A stretch of 62,060 bases of DNA from Actinomycetota bacterium (GTDB lineage: Bacteria; Actinomycetota; Geothermincolia; Geothermincolales; RBG-13-55-18), in the NCBI GenBank assembly GCA_003598015.1, contig QZKE01000083.1:1-62060 (forward strand). Reading direction: 5' to 3'. The notes under the pieces are model-generated. The model made no database searches. It worked only from the letters and a program-made list of their open reading frames with translations, and had not been told where the DNA came from. The translations under genes were made by a program, and so were the position numbers. Shown piece by piece: positions 49,682-58,548 of this stretch; positions within the stretch are counted from its first letter, which is position 1, and each line of letters starts with the position of its first letter.

Positions 49682-50500
49682 ATGGCTGACAGGTTCGACG
49701 CGGAAGGGTTCGTCAAGGACAGGCTGGATTGGATAGAGGAGAACAAGCCCCTCATCCACCATATCACCAATTACGTGGTGATGAACGAGACGGCCAACGC
49801 CACCCTCTGCCTGGGAGCGCTCCCGGTGATGGCCCACGCCGTCGAGGAGGTGGAGGAGATGGCCGCGCAAGCCGGAGCCCTGGTCATCAACATGGGCACC
49901 CCCTACCCGGACCTGGAGACGGCCATGCTGGCCGCAGGCAAGGCCGCCAACCGCGCGGGCGTGCCCGTGGTCTTCGACCCGGTAGGAGCGGGAGCCACCG
50001 CCTACCGCACCCGCATCGCCAGGTACTTGCTGGACGAGGTGCGTTTCGCGGCCATACGCGGCAACGCCGCCGAGATGGCCGTGCTCGCCGGCGTGGAAGC
50101 CGAGATACGCGGTGTGGATTCCATCGGCGTCAAGGGCGAGGTCGAGGATATCGCCTCCAGCCTGGCGGAATCCCTTGGCTGCGTCGCCGCCATCACCGGC
50201 GAGGTGGACGTGGTTAGCGACGGGAAACGCGCGGCGCGGGTGAGCAACGGGCACCCCCTCCTGGGTAGGGTGACCGGCACGGGATGCATGGCGACCACCG
50301 CCATAGCCGTCTTTCTCGCTCCCGGGGAGCCATACCTGGAGGCGACCGCCGCCGGCCTGGCCGTCTTCGGGCTGGCCGGGGAGAAAGCGGCTGGGTCATC
50401 GGGCAGGCTTCCGGGGAGCTTCCACGTGGAGCTGTACAATACCCTCTACGAGATCAGCACGGTGCGCAAACTCAAGGGCTTGCGGGTGGAGGTTTCGTAA
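49682..50500 (+). CDS. thiM: Hydroxyethylthiazole kinase
   Basis: 272 residues, full length. ThiM phosphorylates 4-methyl-5-(2-hydroxyethyl)thiazole in thiamin salvage. Conserved blocks are PLIHHITNYVVMNETANATL, PVVFDPVGAGATAYRT, and the anion-hole motif VTGTGCMATT with the catalytic cysteine. The ATG at 49682 is 5 bases after GCAGGAGG. No thiD or thiE lies beside it. The TAA stop is immediately followed by an inverted repeat. Confidence 0.96.
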   Translation: MADRFDAEGFVKDRLDWIEENKPLIHHITNYVVMNETANATLCLGALPVMAHAVEEVEEMAAQAGALVINMGTPYPDLETAMLAAGKAANRAGVPVVFDPVGAGATAYRTRIARYLLDEVRFAAIRGNAAEMAVLAGVEAEIRGVDSIGVKGEVEDIASSLAESLGCVAAITGEVDVVSDGKRAARVSNGHPLLGRVTGTGCMATTAIAVFLAPGEPYLEATAAGLAVFGLAGEKAAGSSGRLPGSFHVELYNTLYEISTVRKLKGLRVEVS

Positions 50501-50704
50501 GGGGTCGTGTCTTCGATCTTCGGTTCTCAGGCAAAATAAAGAGGGCCCAGCCCCGGGCATGGGACATCTCTCGCAGCAGGTCGCTGACCCCAACTCTTGA
50601 AAGCGTCTACTGAGGTGTCGCGTGTCCGGGGGTGACCCCATTTTTTCATTTTTTCATCTCGAATTTTCGCGAGTACAGAAACCGAAGATCGAATACACGA
50701 CCCC
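50501..50704. repeat. Inverted repeat filling the gap between convergent thiM and mnmA
   Basis: The left arm GGGGTCGTGTCTTCGATCTT (from 50501, extending through the next few bases) is matched by the reverse complement at 50677-50704. The left arm starts on the base after the thiM TAA, and the right arm ends on the last base of the mnmA TAG. One base differs between the arms. The interior (about 150 bp) encodes nothing. It is likely a bidirectional terminator or a mobile palindrome inserted between two stops. Confidence 0.82.
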
Positions 50705-51792
50705 TACCGGACGGAAGCGATTACCCCGCCCCCCAGAACCTGGTCTCCATGGTAGAGCACGGCGTGCTGGCCGGGCGTCAGCGCCCACACCCTGCGCTCG
50801 AAGGAAAGCTCGAAGCCATCCCCGCAAAGCTCGACCCTGCACGGCTCGGGCGCCGTGTTGTACCGCGCCATGGCCTCGGCCTCGAAGGATGCTGCCGGCG
50901 GCTCGCCCTTTATCCAGTGCGGCAATGCCGCGTGCAGCCACTTGCCCGGGACTTCCTCCCTGCCACCCAGGATGACCGCCTGGTGCGAGGGATCCAGGGC
51001 CACTACGTAGAGGGGGCGGGGGGCGGAAACCCCCAGGCCGCGCCGCTGGCCCACGGTATAGCAGGCGATACCGCGGTGTTCGCCCAACTTCACACCGGAG
51101 GTATCCAGGACGGGGCCGGGAGCCAGTGCTTCCGGGTAATGGCGGGAGATGAAGTCCCGGTAGCTTCCCCCGCACAGGAAGCAGATCTCCTGGCTCTCTC
51201 CGCTCTCTCTCGCGGCGACGCCCCGCGCAAGCGCCATTTCCCGCACCTCGCCCTTGGACCTCTCCCCGTTGGGGAAAAGGCAGCGGGAGAGCTGTTCCCG
51301 GCCCAAGCCGTAGAGGACATATGACTGGTCCTTACGCCGGTCCGAGGAGCGCAGCAGCGCATACGCTCCGCCTCCGTCCCGGCATATGCGTGCGTAATGG
51401 CCGGTGGCGATGGCGTCCGCCCCCAGTTCCTCGGCCACCTCGATGAGGGTGGGGAACTTCACCAGGCGGTTGCATTCCACGCAGGGATTGGGAGTGCGCC
51501 CACGCAGGTATTCGCGGGCGAAGGGTTCCACTATCTGCGCGTGGAAGCGTTCCCGCAAGTCGATGACCACGTGTTCGATGTCCAGGACGCGAGCGGCCCG
51601 GGCGGCTTCTTCCACCCCAACCAGGGAACAACGTGCCGAAAGGCCCGCGGCTTTGGGGCTCCAATCTTCCTCCCACATGCGGAAGGTCACCCCGATCACC
51701 CGGTATCCCTCTTCCACCAGGGAGACGGCGGCAGAGGAGGAATCCACACCCCCGCTCATGGCCAGGATAACGCTGGCTCCTTCTCCGACCAT
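50704..51792 (-). CDS. mnmA: tRNA-specific 2-thiouridylase MnmA
   Basis: 362 residues, full length. The PP-loop SGGVDSS is at 13-19. Catalytic cysteines are in TPNPCVECNRLVKF and ESQEICFLCGG. The enzyme makes s2U34 in Lys, Glu and Gln tRNAs using ATP and persulfide sulfur. The C-terminal beta-barrel is present (GQHAVLYHGDQVLGGG). No cysteine desulfurase gene is next to it. The start ATG has only a weak purine run upstream. Confidence 0.96.
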   Translation of the reverse strand: MVGEGASVILAMSGGVDSSSAAVSLVEEGYRVIGVTFRMWEEDWSPKAAGLSARCSLVGVEEAARAARVLDIEHVVIDLRERFHAQIVEPFAREYLRGRTPNPCVECNRLVKFPTLIEVAEELGADAIATGHYARICRDGGGAYALLRSSDRRKDQSYVLYGLGREQLSRCLFPNGERSKGEVREMALARGVAARESGESQEICFLCGGSYRDFISRHYPEALAPGPVLDTSGVKLGEHRGIACYTVGQRRGLGVSAPRPLYVVALDPSHQAVILGGREEVPGKWLHAALPHWIKGEPPAASFEAEAMARYNTAPEPCRVELCGDGFELSFERRVWALTPGQHAVLYHGDQVLGGGVIASVR

Positions 51793-52091
51793 ATCTTTCC
51801 ATCCATTACAGTGTCCCCGAGATCACATCACCCTAAAGATACTACAACCTTTCAATCAGGGGGTCAGGCCGGGCTTCAGGCGCGAGCCGACAGGTGTATA
51901 TCACCAGACATCCACTATTCTGGGGGGGCTTTCCCGGCGCCTGTTTATCACTCTGCCCGCACAGGCCGGAAGTCGATCCCCGGCTTACCTGGGCTTGTTG
52001 GCACCTGCCGTTGACATGGCGCGGTTAATCGATTACCTTTAATCAATATTCCTTGTCTATGGCAAATATTGTGTAAGGATAATAATTCTAA
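51793..52091. other. Intergenic region between mnmA and the second MarR gene
   Basis: 299 bp between divergent genes. The right end holds the MarR promoter described separately. The left part is GC-rich with GGGGGTCAGGCCGGGC near 51859, a repeat remnant. No gene is visible. Confidence 0.45.
52011..52039 (+). promoter_or_regulatory. sigma70-type promoter with overlapping palindromic operator, upstream of marR (52092)
   Basis: TTGACA (52011-52016) and TACCTT (52034-52039) are 17 bases apart. The perfect palindrome TAATCGATTA (52026-52035) lies in the spacer and touches the -10 box, and a further TAATC half-site follows at 52040. This is the classic layout for MarR autorepression. Confidence 0.6.
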
Positions 52092-52550
52092 ATGGCAAAG
52101 AAAAAGGATGCGGAACTCGCACGATATACGCAGGAACTGTGGGACACCATCATGCGCATCATCCACGGCTTCCGCACCGGCATCGCCGCGGACGAGGACG
52201 TCGAACTCAGCTTTCCACAGATAATACTGCTCATGGAGCTGCAGAGGTCCGGCACCTGCAGCATGGGGGAACTCTCCCAGCGCCTGCACATAACCCAGGG
52301 GGTGGCCACCCGCATGGTGGACCGGCTGCTGGAGAAGGGCATGGTGGAGAGAGAACGGGGCGCGGATGACCGGCGCGTGGTGCTGGTGACGCCGACGAAA
52401 AAAGGAACCTGTGTAGCGCAGGACATAGAGAGGCTCAATCGGGAGAAGATGGTGGAGATCTTTCAGAGCGTCTCCGAGAAGGAGCGGGCGGATCTCCTCG
52501 CGCTCCTAAAGGAAATAGAGAAGCGGTTCGAAAAAGAAGGGACGCCTTAG
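52092..52550 (+). CDS. MarR-family transcriptional regulator 2
   Basis: 152 residues. The winged helix-turn-helix spans about residues 53-100 (MGELSQRLHITQGVATRMVDRLLEKG, given here as family pattern), and the wing contains GADDRRVVLVTPTKKG. N- and C-terminal helices dimerise. The ATG at 52092 follows TAAGGATAAT, a weak site. It is followed 64 bp later by an MMPL/RND exporter gene, so it probably represses itself and the exporter, with release by an exported lipophilic ligand. Confidence 0.92.
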   Translation: MAKKKDAELARYTQELWDTIMRIIHGFRTGIAADEDVELSFPQIILLMELQRSGTCSMGELSQRLHITQGVATRMVDRLLEKGMVERERGADDRRVVLVTPTKKGTCVAQDIERLNREKMVEIFQSVSEKERADLLALLKEIEKRFEKEGTP

Positions 52551-52614
52551 CGCGTCCACGGCTGAGAGGATGGGAAACCGGTGACGGTCACGAAGACTCA
52601 AAGGGTGGGTTGAA

Positions 52615-55212
52615 TTGAAGATATTCGCATTCCTCGCAAATCAATCGGAGAAGCGGCCTTGGCTGGTGGTGATCCTGGCCGGCCTCATCACCCTCTTTTT
52701 AGCCGCCGGCTTCCCGCGCATCAGCACCGAGCTCAGCCAGGAAGCAATGATGCCCAAGAGCTACGAATCGATACAGGCCTACGATGATGTGAAGGACATC
52801 TTCGGGGGCATCTCCAACGAGACCCTCCTCATCACGGCGGACGACGTGGCGGACCCCGAGGTAGCCAAGGTGATCTACGGGTGGAACGTGGAGAAGATGG
52901 TAGAGGCGGGATTCGAGGAGGGGGACATCCTCAAGGTCGAGACCTACCTCGATTTTCTCAAGTACAGGTTGCCCGAGATGATGCAGATGATGGCTGAGCA
53001 GATGGGTGTCGATATCAATGCAGTCCCGGTTGGAATAGACATCAGCGCAATCCCCGATGAATATCTGGAACAGTTTCTGCAATGGTACCTGGACCCGGAC
53101 CCGGATTCTCCTGTATTAGGCCAGTTAGCGAGCTTCATGGGTTTTTATCTTACCCCGGAGATGCAGGCCCAGTTCCTGACCGTTTTCGAGGAAAACAGCG
53201 AGAACGTCTCCAAGCTGGTATCGGAGGGGAGGGACGCGACCATCGTCACCTTCCAGCTCAACCCCGACCTGAGCCAGAACGACCTCATGCAGGTGGGAAA
53301 AAAGCTGCGGGAGTTCGCGGCCAGCGAGTTCGCGGGCGTGGAGGGCGTAGAGACCTACGTTACGGGCGGCGCTACCTCGGAGCTGGATTCCAACGAGTTC
53401 ATGGAGAAGGAGACGAGCAAACTCATGCTCATCGCTCTGTTGTTCATCATGTTCATCCTCTATCTCACCTTCCGGCGCCTCTCCGACGTGGGCCTGCCTC
53501 TGCTCATCATCATGGTGGCCATCGTCTGGATCATGGGGGTGATGGGATGGGTGGGAATCACCTACACCACCATGAGCGTGGCCATCATGCCCCTCATGCT
53601 GGGCATCAACATCGCCTATGTCATCCACATCCTCAGCCGCTACTACGAGGAGAGGGAGGACGGGCTGAGCGTAGACCTCTCCGCCACCACCTCAATAAAG
53701 ACGGTGGGTGTGGCGGTGTTCCTCACGGCCATCACCACCGTGATCGGGTTCTCGTCCTTTATGATCACCGACATCCCCCCCATGCGCGATTTCGGCCTGC
53801 TGTGCATGCTGGGCATCGCCTTCAGCTTCCTCCTCTCGCTCACCATGCTTCCCGCGATCATCGTCATCCGGGACCGGCGCAAGAAGGTGGAGAAGCTGGA
53901 GTCGCACCTGGAGAAGATGCGCAAGCGGCGCCGCGACGCGCGTTACGGCCTCTTCATCGACCGCTCCCTGGTGCGCATGGCCCTGACCTCGGAGCGCCAC
54001 CACTGGACGGTCGCCGTGATAACCCTGGCGCTGGTGGCTTTCGGCGTCTTCGCGGTGTTCAACGTGAAGACCGGCGCCGATATCAGCAAGATGTTCCCCG
54101 AGGGAATGCCCAGTATGGAGGCCGCCGAGATGGTCACCGAGATCTTTGGACCCCAGGACAGCGACATCATCCTGGTGCAGGGAGACATATACGATCCCGC
54201 CAACCTTGCCGCGCTCCTGGAGCTGGAGGACGCCATCACCCGGGACGCGCGCAACCTCCCCGACGACAACGCCTACTTCGCGCGCGACAGGATCAGCTCC
54301 ATCGCGGACTACGTGCTCATGGGCAGCCCCGACGGCACCCTGCCGCAGTCCCGGGAAGAGGTCGAGGCCATCGTGGCCCAACTGGCCATACGCATGCCCG
54401 TCAGCGCCTTGGTGAGCGAGGACGGCGAGGCGGCCATGATCATGCTGCGTTCGGGATACCCCGACACCGAAGATGAATTGAGGCTGAAGACGGAGATCAT
54501 GCGGGACAACTCGGCCGTAGTCATGGAGGAGACGGACCTGGTGCTGAGATCCACGGGCATGACCGTGCTCATCGGCGACCTGCTGGGCAACATCCTGCCC
54601 ACCCAGCTCAAGACCTCCGGGCTGGCTCTGCTCTTCTGCGCACTCATCCTCATCATCGTGTTCAAGTCCTTCAAGTACGGCATCGCCACCCTGGTGGTGG
54701 TGGTATGCGGCATGATGGCCGAGCTGATATTCCTCTTCGCCCTGGGATGGCCGCTGGACCTGATGACGGTGATGGTGGCCTCGCTGGTCATCGGGGCGGG
54801 GATAGACTTCGGCATCCACATCACCCACCGCTTCCGCGAGGAACTGCACGGCAACGGCAGCACCCTGAAGGAGGCCATCAGGGACACGGTGAAAAACGTG
54901 GGGCGCGCGCTGGTGGCGGCCGCCCTCACCACCTGCGGTGTCTTCGCCATATTGGGCTTCTCCGGCATGGGCATGATGCAGAGGTTCGGCTGGACCACCG
55001 CGGTGGGCTTGCTGGGCGCCCTCTTCGGGGCGATACTGGTGCTGCCGAGCATACTGGCCATCGTCGTCAAATATAGCCGCAACAACAGGGCGTATGTCGT
55101 CGTGGCGGCTCCCCCCGGGCCGGGAGTGATATCCGGTGGAGATGCCACCATGGATGCCAGCCTCAATCCCACCCCGGAAGCGGGACCTGAACCTCCGAGC
55201 GGCAGCGGGTAG
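52615..55212 (+). CDS. MMPL/RND-family lipid or hydrophobe exporter (HpnN-like)
   Basis: 865 residues with 12 TM helices: TM1 near residues 17-33, a first extracytoplasmic loop of about 200 residues, TM2-6 (about 270-425), a second large loop, and TM8-12 (about 660-820). Motifs GINIAYVIHILSRYYEE and GAGIDFGIHITHRFREE are the duplicated RND signature with acidic residues in TM4 and TM10. No membrane-fusion protein or outer-membrane gene is adjacent, as is usual for HpnN/MmpL types. TTG start at 52615. The C-terminus is Pro/Gly-rich. It forms a regulator-exporter pair with the preceding MarR gene. Confidence 0.92.
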   Translation: MKIFAFLANQSEKRPWLVVILAGLITLFLAAGFPRISTELSQEAMMPKSYESIQAYDDVKDIFGGISNETLLITADDVADPEVAKVIYGWNVEKMVEAGFEEGDILKVETYLDFLKYRLPEMMQMMAEQMGVDINAVPVGIDISAIPDEYLEQFLQWYLDPDPDSPVLGQLASFMGFYLTPEMQAQFLTVFEENSENVSKLVSEGRDATIVTFQLNPDLSQNDLMQVGKKLREFAASEFAGVEGVETYVTGGATSELDSNEFMEKETSKLMLIALLFIMFILYLTFRRLSDVGLPLLIIMVAIVWIMGVMGWVGITYTTMSVAIMPLMLGINIAYVIHILSRYYEEREDGLSVDLSATTSIKTVGVAVFLTAITTVIGFSSFMITDIPPMRDFGLLCMLGIAFSFLLSLTMLPAIIVIRDRRKKVEKLESHLEKMRKRRRDARYGLFIDRSLVRMALTSERHHWTVAVITLALVAFGVFAVFNVKTGADISKMFPEGMPSMEAAEMVTEIFGPQDSDIILVQGDIYDPANLAALLELEDAITRDARNLPDDNAYFARDRISSIADYVLMGSPDGTLPQSREEVEAIVAQLAIRMPVSALVSEDGEAAMIMLRSGYPDTEDELRLKTEIMRDNSAVVMEETDLVLRSTGMTVLIGDLLGNILPTQLKTSGLALLFCALILIIVFKSFKYGIATLVVVVCGMMAELIFLFALGWPLDLMTVMVASLVIGAGIDFGIHITHRFREELHGNGSTLKEAIRDTVKNVGRALVAAALTTCGVFAILGFSGMGMMQRFGWTTAVGLLGALFGAILVLPSILAIVVKYSRNNRAYVVVAAPPGPGVISGGDATMDASLNPTPEAGPEPPSGSG

Positions 55213-55332
55213 ACGCTCCCGCCGCCTGCGGGAAGAACCATCCCGGCTGGGCATGGGATATAATCGGGGCATCGCATCCGGGGTGTGACCAAGCCCGTCC
55301 CGGATACCACCTATGCGGATTCGGAGAACACG

Positions 55333-56322
55333 ATGGCATTCATCCAGCGCATAATACCGGGGGTCTGCAAGATCCAGCTCTCCATGCCCTTCAGGATGGA
55401 CCACGTTAACGTCTACCTCCTGGAGGGCTCGCCGCTTACCCTCGTCGACACCGGCCCCATGATGGAGGGGGTCGAAGAAGACCTCTTGGGAGCGTTGCGG
55501 CAGTTGGGGCACGAACCATCCCACCTCGAGCGTATCGTGCTCACCCATACCCACCCCGACCACATGGGCCTGGCCGCCGGTCTCAAGGAGGCCAGCGGCG
55601 CCGAACTCCTCTGCCACCGGCTCGCGGCGCCCAAGGTCAGCGACTACCGGGGGGCGGTGATGGAGGAGATGGAGGAACTGCTGCGGCTCAGCCGCATGCT
55701 CGGCCTCCCCCCCGACCTCATGCGACTGAACCAGGAGATGATGGACCAGTGGCTGGAGGTGGCGGGCTCCACGTACGCCGACCGCCTGCTGGAAGGGGGA
55801 GAGCTGCTCGAGGGCGACCCCTTTACATCGAGGGTCATCTACACTCCCGGTCACAGCCTCGACCATATCGTACTCTTGCTCCCGGACTACCGCCTCATGG
55901 TCACCGGGGACCTTCTCCTGGACAAGATAACGCCCAATCCCGATATCTACCCCGGCGAGGAGGGGGACATGCTCAGCGGCCTGCCCGCTTTCCTGGAATC
56001 CATAACCGGCCTGATGGACCTGCCGGTGATCCAGGCCCTGCCCGGACACGGCAACTGCATCTCCGACTTCCGGGGCCGCATCCGCGACATCCTAACCCAC
56101 CACGAACAGCGCAAGCGTTATATCGTGGCCAACCTCAGGGGACGCGAGATGACCATCCTGGAGATGGGCCTCGACCTCATCCAGTTCGTCCAGGCCGATA
56201 CGTCGCCGGCCAATATATTCCTGGCCATGCGCGAGGTCTTCGGCCACCTGGTCATCCTGGAGGAGGAGGAAAAAGTCATCCGGGAGGTTCGCGAAGGGAC
56301 CTGGTACTACCACGTCGAATAA
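55333..56322 (+). CDS. Metallo-beta-lactamase-fold hydrolase 2
   Basis: 329 residues. The zinc motif is THTHPDHMGLAAG, with further ligands in IYTPGHSLDH and LPGHG. The C-terminal winged-helix domain (about 250-329) is of the LACTB2/glyoxalase II-like type. ATG at 55333 with CGGAGAA upstream; an in-frame upstream start is less likely. A TATAAT at 55259-55264 may be its -10 box. It is a distant paralogue of the protein at 42010-42900. Substrate unknown. Confidence 0.9.
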   Translation: MAFIQRIIPGVCKIQLSMPFRMDHVNVYLLEGSPLTLVDTGPMMEGVEEDLLGALRQLGHEPSHLERIVLTHTHPDHMGLAAGLKEASGAELLCHRLAAPKVSDYRGAVMEEMEELLRLSRMLGLPPDLMRLNQEMMDQWLEVAGSTYADRLLEGGELLEGDPFTSRVIYTPGHSLDHIVLLLPDYRLMVTGDLLLDKITPNPDIYPGEEGDMLSGLPAFLESITGLMDLPVIQALPGHGNCISDFRGRIRDILTHHEQRKRYIVANLRGREMTILEMGLDLIQFVQADTSPANIFLAMREVFGHLVILEEEEKVIREVREGTWYYHVE

Positions 56323-56681
56323 CCTCTCTCTCCGTCAATGACTTACCATCCAACGCCCCGTCTTTTCCCCGTAATAGCTCCTACCAACGTTTCGTTCTTT
56401 TCCCCGTAGGGTGGGGTCAGGTGTTGCGCCTTGAGCTGCAGGCGAGAGATACCAAGACCTGAACCCAATTCCCATTACCTACCACCTGGAAGATACCGGG
56501 GTATGCAAAAAACAAGACCTGGCCCCACTTCCCATTACCTACCACCTGGAAGATGCAAGGGTAAGGCATGGAGGTCTATAGCGGCGTGGAACCGAAGAAA
56601 AGGACACGACCCTTGCAAACACTTAAAATAGCGCCAGGAGGTTGAGATGGTTGGTTCTTCTCCCGGAAGCAAAGGTGAATC
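56323..56681. repeat. Intergenic repeat debris with 26-bp direct repeat
   Basis: A 26-bp unit starting TTCCCATTACCTACCACC occurs at 56469-56494 and 56529-56554 (60-bp period). Degenerate GGGGTCAGGTG and CAAGACCTGGCCCC arm sequences lie on either side (56412 onward, 56512-56525). It is a decayed cluster of the palindromic family. No gene is visible in this 359-bp region. Confidence 0.7.
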
Positions 56682-57668
56682 ATGGTCTTAGCTCTGGCGG
56701 TAGTCATGGCCCTGGTCGCGACCACCATGATCAACTACAGCGGCTATATGCAGAAGAGGGAGCTGGACAAGCTCCCCCTCATCGGCTCCCAGAAACCCCT
56801 GGAGACGGTGAAGGCCTTCATCAGGTGCCGTCCCTGGTTGGAGGCCCAGGGGCTGCAGTTCGCGGGCACCTTCATCAAGGCCATCGCCGTGGGGCTGGCG
56901 CCCCTTTCCGTGGTGCAGCCCATCAATACGGCGGGTATAGCGGTGCTGGCCGTCCTGGCCATAACCAAGCTGGGCGAAAGGCCGTCCATCTCGGATTGGC
57001 TGGGGATCGGCACCATCATCGTGGGACTCCTCATGCTCGGCCGCACCCTCATCGGCGTGCCGACCAAGGCCTTTTCCTACAACCCCTTCGTGCTGTGGTT
57101 CTTCGTCATCTTCTTCTTCGCCGCCGCCGGGGTGTCCCTGTACAACGGCTTCACCAAGAAGCACCCCAACGCCCCCAACCTCATCGCCGTGGCTTCGGGG
57201 GTGCTCATCGGCCTCACCGCCGTCATCATCAAGCTGGGCTGGAACGACGTCGGAAGCCGCTTCTGGGAGAACGGCTTCCGCAACGCCCTTCTCTCCCCCT
57301 ATCTCTACCTGATCATACTCCTGCCCGTCATAACCCTGGTGCTGGACCAGACCGCCATGCAGCGGGGAAAGGCCATCGTCGTGGTGCCCATAACCACCGG
57401 CATGTCCAACCTCATACCCATCATCATCGGCATCGTGGCCATGCACGAGCCCATGCCCTCCACCACGGGGATGTTCCTGCTGCGCCTGTTGTCCTTCGTC
57501 TTCATCATCGGCGGCTCCATCATCCTCTCCCTGCGCAGGGAGGAGGGGGAAGAGAAAAAGCCCCGGGCACCCAGGAGGACGACGCACGGACGCAGAGAAA
57601 AGGCTGCATGTAAAGCCAGGGTTTATGACATAGATAGCGAGAGCTTCACGGGCGGCACGGAAGAGTAA
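56682..57668 (+). CDS. DMT-superfamily-like membrane transporter (EamA/NIPA-like)
   Basis: 328 residues with nine or ten TM helices, of which the internal halves show the DMT two-repeat pattern. The first half ends with APLSVVQPINTAGIAVLAVL, the second with PITTGMSNLIPIIIGIVAM. The C-terminal 45 residues are charged and cytoplasmic. NIPA-type magnesium transporters and small-multidrug-type EamA permeases are the closest general types; the substrate cannot be given. The ATG at 56682 follows AAAGGTGA. Confidence 0.8.
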   Translation: MVLALAVVMALVATTMINYSGYMQKRELDKLPLIGSQKPLETVKAFIRCRPWLEAQGLQFAGTFIKAIAVGLAPLSVVQPINTAGIAVLAVLAITKLGERPSISDWLGIGTIIVGLLMLGRTLIGVPTKAFSYNPFVLWFFVIFFFAAAGVSLYNGFTKKHPNAPNLIAVASGVLIGLTAVIIKLGWNDVGSRFWENGFRNALLSPYLYLIILLPVITLVLDQTAMQRGKAIVVVPITTGMSNLIPIIIGIVAMHEPMPSTTGMFLLRLLSFVFIIGGSIILSLRREEGEEKKPRAPRRTTHGRREKAACKARVYDIDSESFTGGTEE

Positions 57669-57792
57669 CCGCTGTGGCCTTCGGCGTCAGTCCCATCGAC
57701 GCATTGCGAGCCGCAACCGGCCAAGGTGAGCGCTTCCTCACGCCGGGATGGCCAGGGGATTCGTACCGCACCTTCTTCGAGGACCTAAAAGA

Positions 57793-57867
57793 TGGAGCCG
57801 GTGAGAGGAATCGAACCTCCAACCGTCCGCTTACAAGGCGGGTGCTCTACCATTGAGCTACACCGGC
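57793..57867 (-). tRNA. tRNA-Thr (anticodon TGT)
   Basis: Read on the minus strand, the acceptor GCCGGTG (57867-57861) pairs with CACCGGC, and the CCA end is encoded (57795-57793). The D-arm is TAGCTCAATGGTAGAGC. The anticodon loop CTTGTAA gives TGT (Thr, ACA). The T-arm is GGAGGTTCGATTCCTCT. The first anticodon-stem pair is a C-A mismatch, which is tolerated in many tRNAs. 75 nt in total. Confidence 0.95.
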
Positions 57868-57902
57868 CCACCTTCACTATTATATATCGCCCGTTCTCTT
57901 CC

Positions 57903-58044
57903 CAGGCATAGGGGTCGGCCCTGGGATTATGCCTGAGAAAGAAAAGAGTGGCGGGTAAAAGGAGGAGGGTTCCAACCCATAATCCCTTTGCATGGGCGCT
58001 GGAGTATGGCTCAGGCATAAGTCCAGGGCCGACCCCTATGCCTG
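57903..58044. repeat. Inverted repeat element (CAGGCATAGGGGTC family), supplies the NYN-gene stop codon
   Basis: The arms at 57903-57935 and 58012-58044 are 33 bases long and complementary except at two positions. They are nearly identical to the element at 2231-2481. The NYN gene (minus strand) ends CAG GCA TAG, and these nine bases are the end of the right arm. Confidence 0.85.
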
Positions 58045-58548
58045 GTAGCGCATCTCGTCGAGGAGGCGGCGGATATCTTCGCTCACGCGGTCCTCGAGGG
58101 GGGTGCGGCTTGCGCCCGCCATCCTCTTCATCTCCTCGCGCGTCTCGCGCTGAGCTTCCGCGGTCATGCCGAGCAGCGACGGTCCGTCCACGGTTCGTGC
58201 GCCGAAGCCACTAACCAGGTTGAGAAGCAGGCGGTCGGACGTGGCGACCACCACCTCGTTGCCGGGGACCAGGCGGCGCACTACCCTTTCGATAAAGGCA
58301 TCGGCGGACTGCTGCCTGCGCGTGAAGACCACCCTTATCCCCCCGCGTTCCTGCATCACCGCTTCGGGCTGGCTGGACCCGGCGGCATCGAATACCACCA
58401 TCACCAGCTCGTAGTGGTCGGGCGAGGCCAGAGGCGCCAGCTCTTTGAGCAATCCCTCACGCGCGTTGTCCTGGTCGCGCCGCATGATGGCCGCGAGGTC
58501 CGGGTGCGCGTAGATGATGTTGTAACCGTCCACCAGGAGCGCCTTCAT
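58036..58548 (-). CDS. NYN-domain endoribonuclease-like protein (YacP/Rae1 family)
   Basis: 170 residues. The PIN-like NYN core begins MKALLVDGYNIIYAHP with the first acidic residue at D7; further acidic residues lie in VVFDAAGS and TSDRLL. In Bacillus the related Rae1 cleaves ribosome-bound mRNA. Its place in a cysE-cysS-rlmB-NYN cluster is typical. The ATG overlaps the rlmB stop as ATGA. The stop codon is provided by a repeat arm, so the last two residues (QA) may not be ancestral. Confidence 0.92.
   Translation of the reverse strand: MKALLVDGYNIIYAHPDLAAIMRRDQDNAREGLLKELAPLASPDHYELVMVVFDAAGSSQPEAVMQERGGIRVVFTRRQQSADAFIERVVRRLVPGNEVVVATSDRLLLNLVSGFGARTVDGPSLLGMTAEAQRETREEMKRMAGASRTPLEDRVSEDIRRLLDEMRYQA

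Noticed and set aside
53692-56049. Long minus-strand open frame opposite the MMPL exporter and hydrolase genes
   Set aside because: Low-complexity His/Gly/Glu-rich translation typical of antisense frames; the plus strand encodes clear families.
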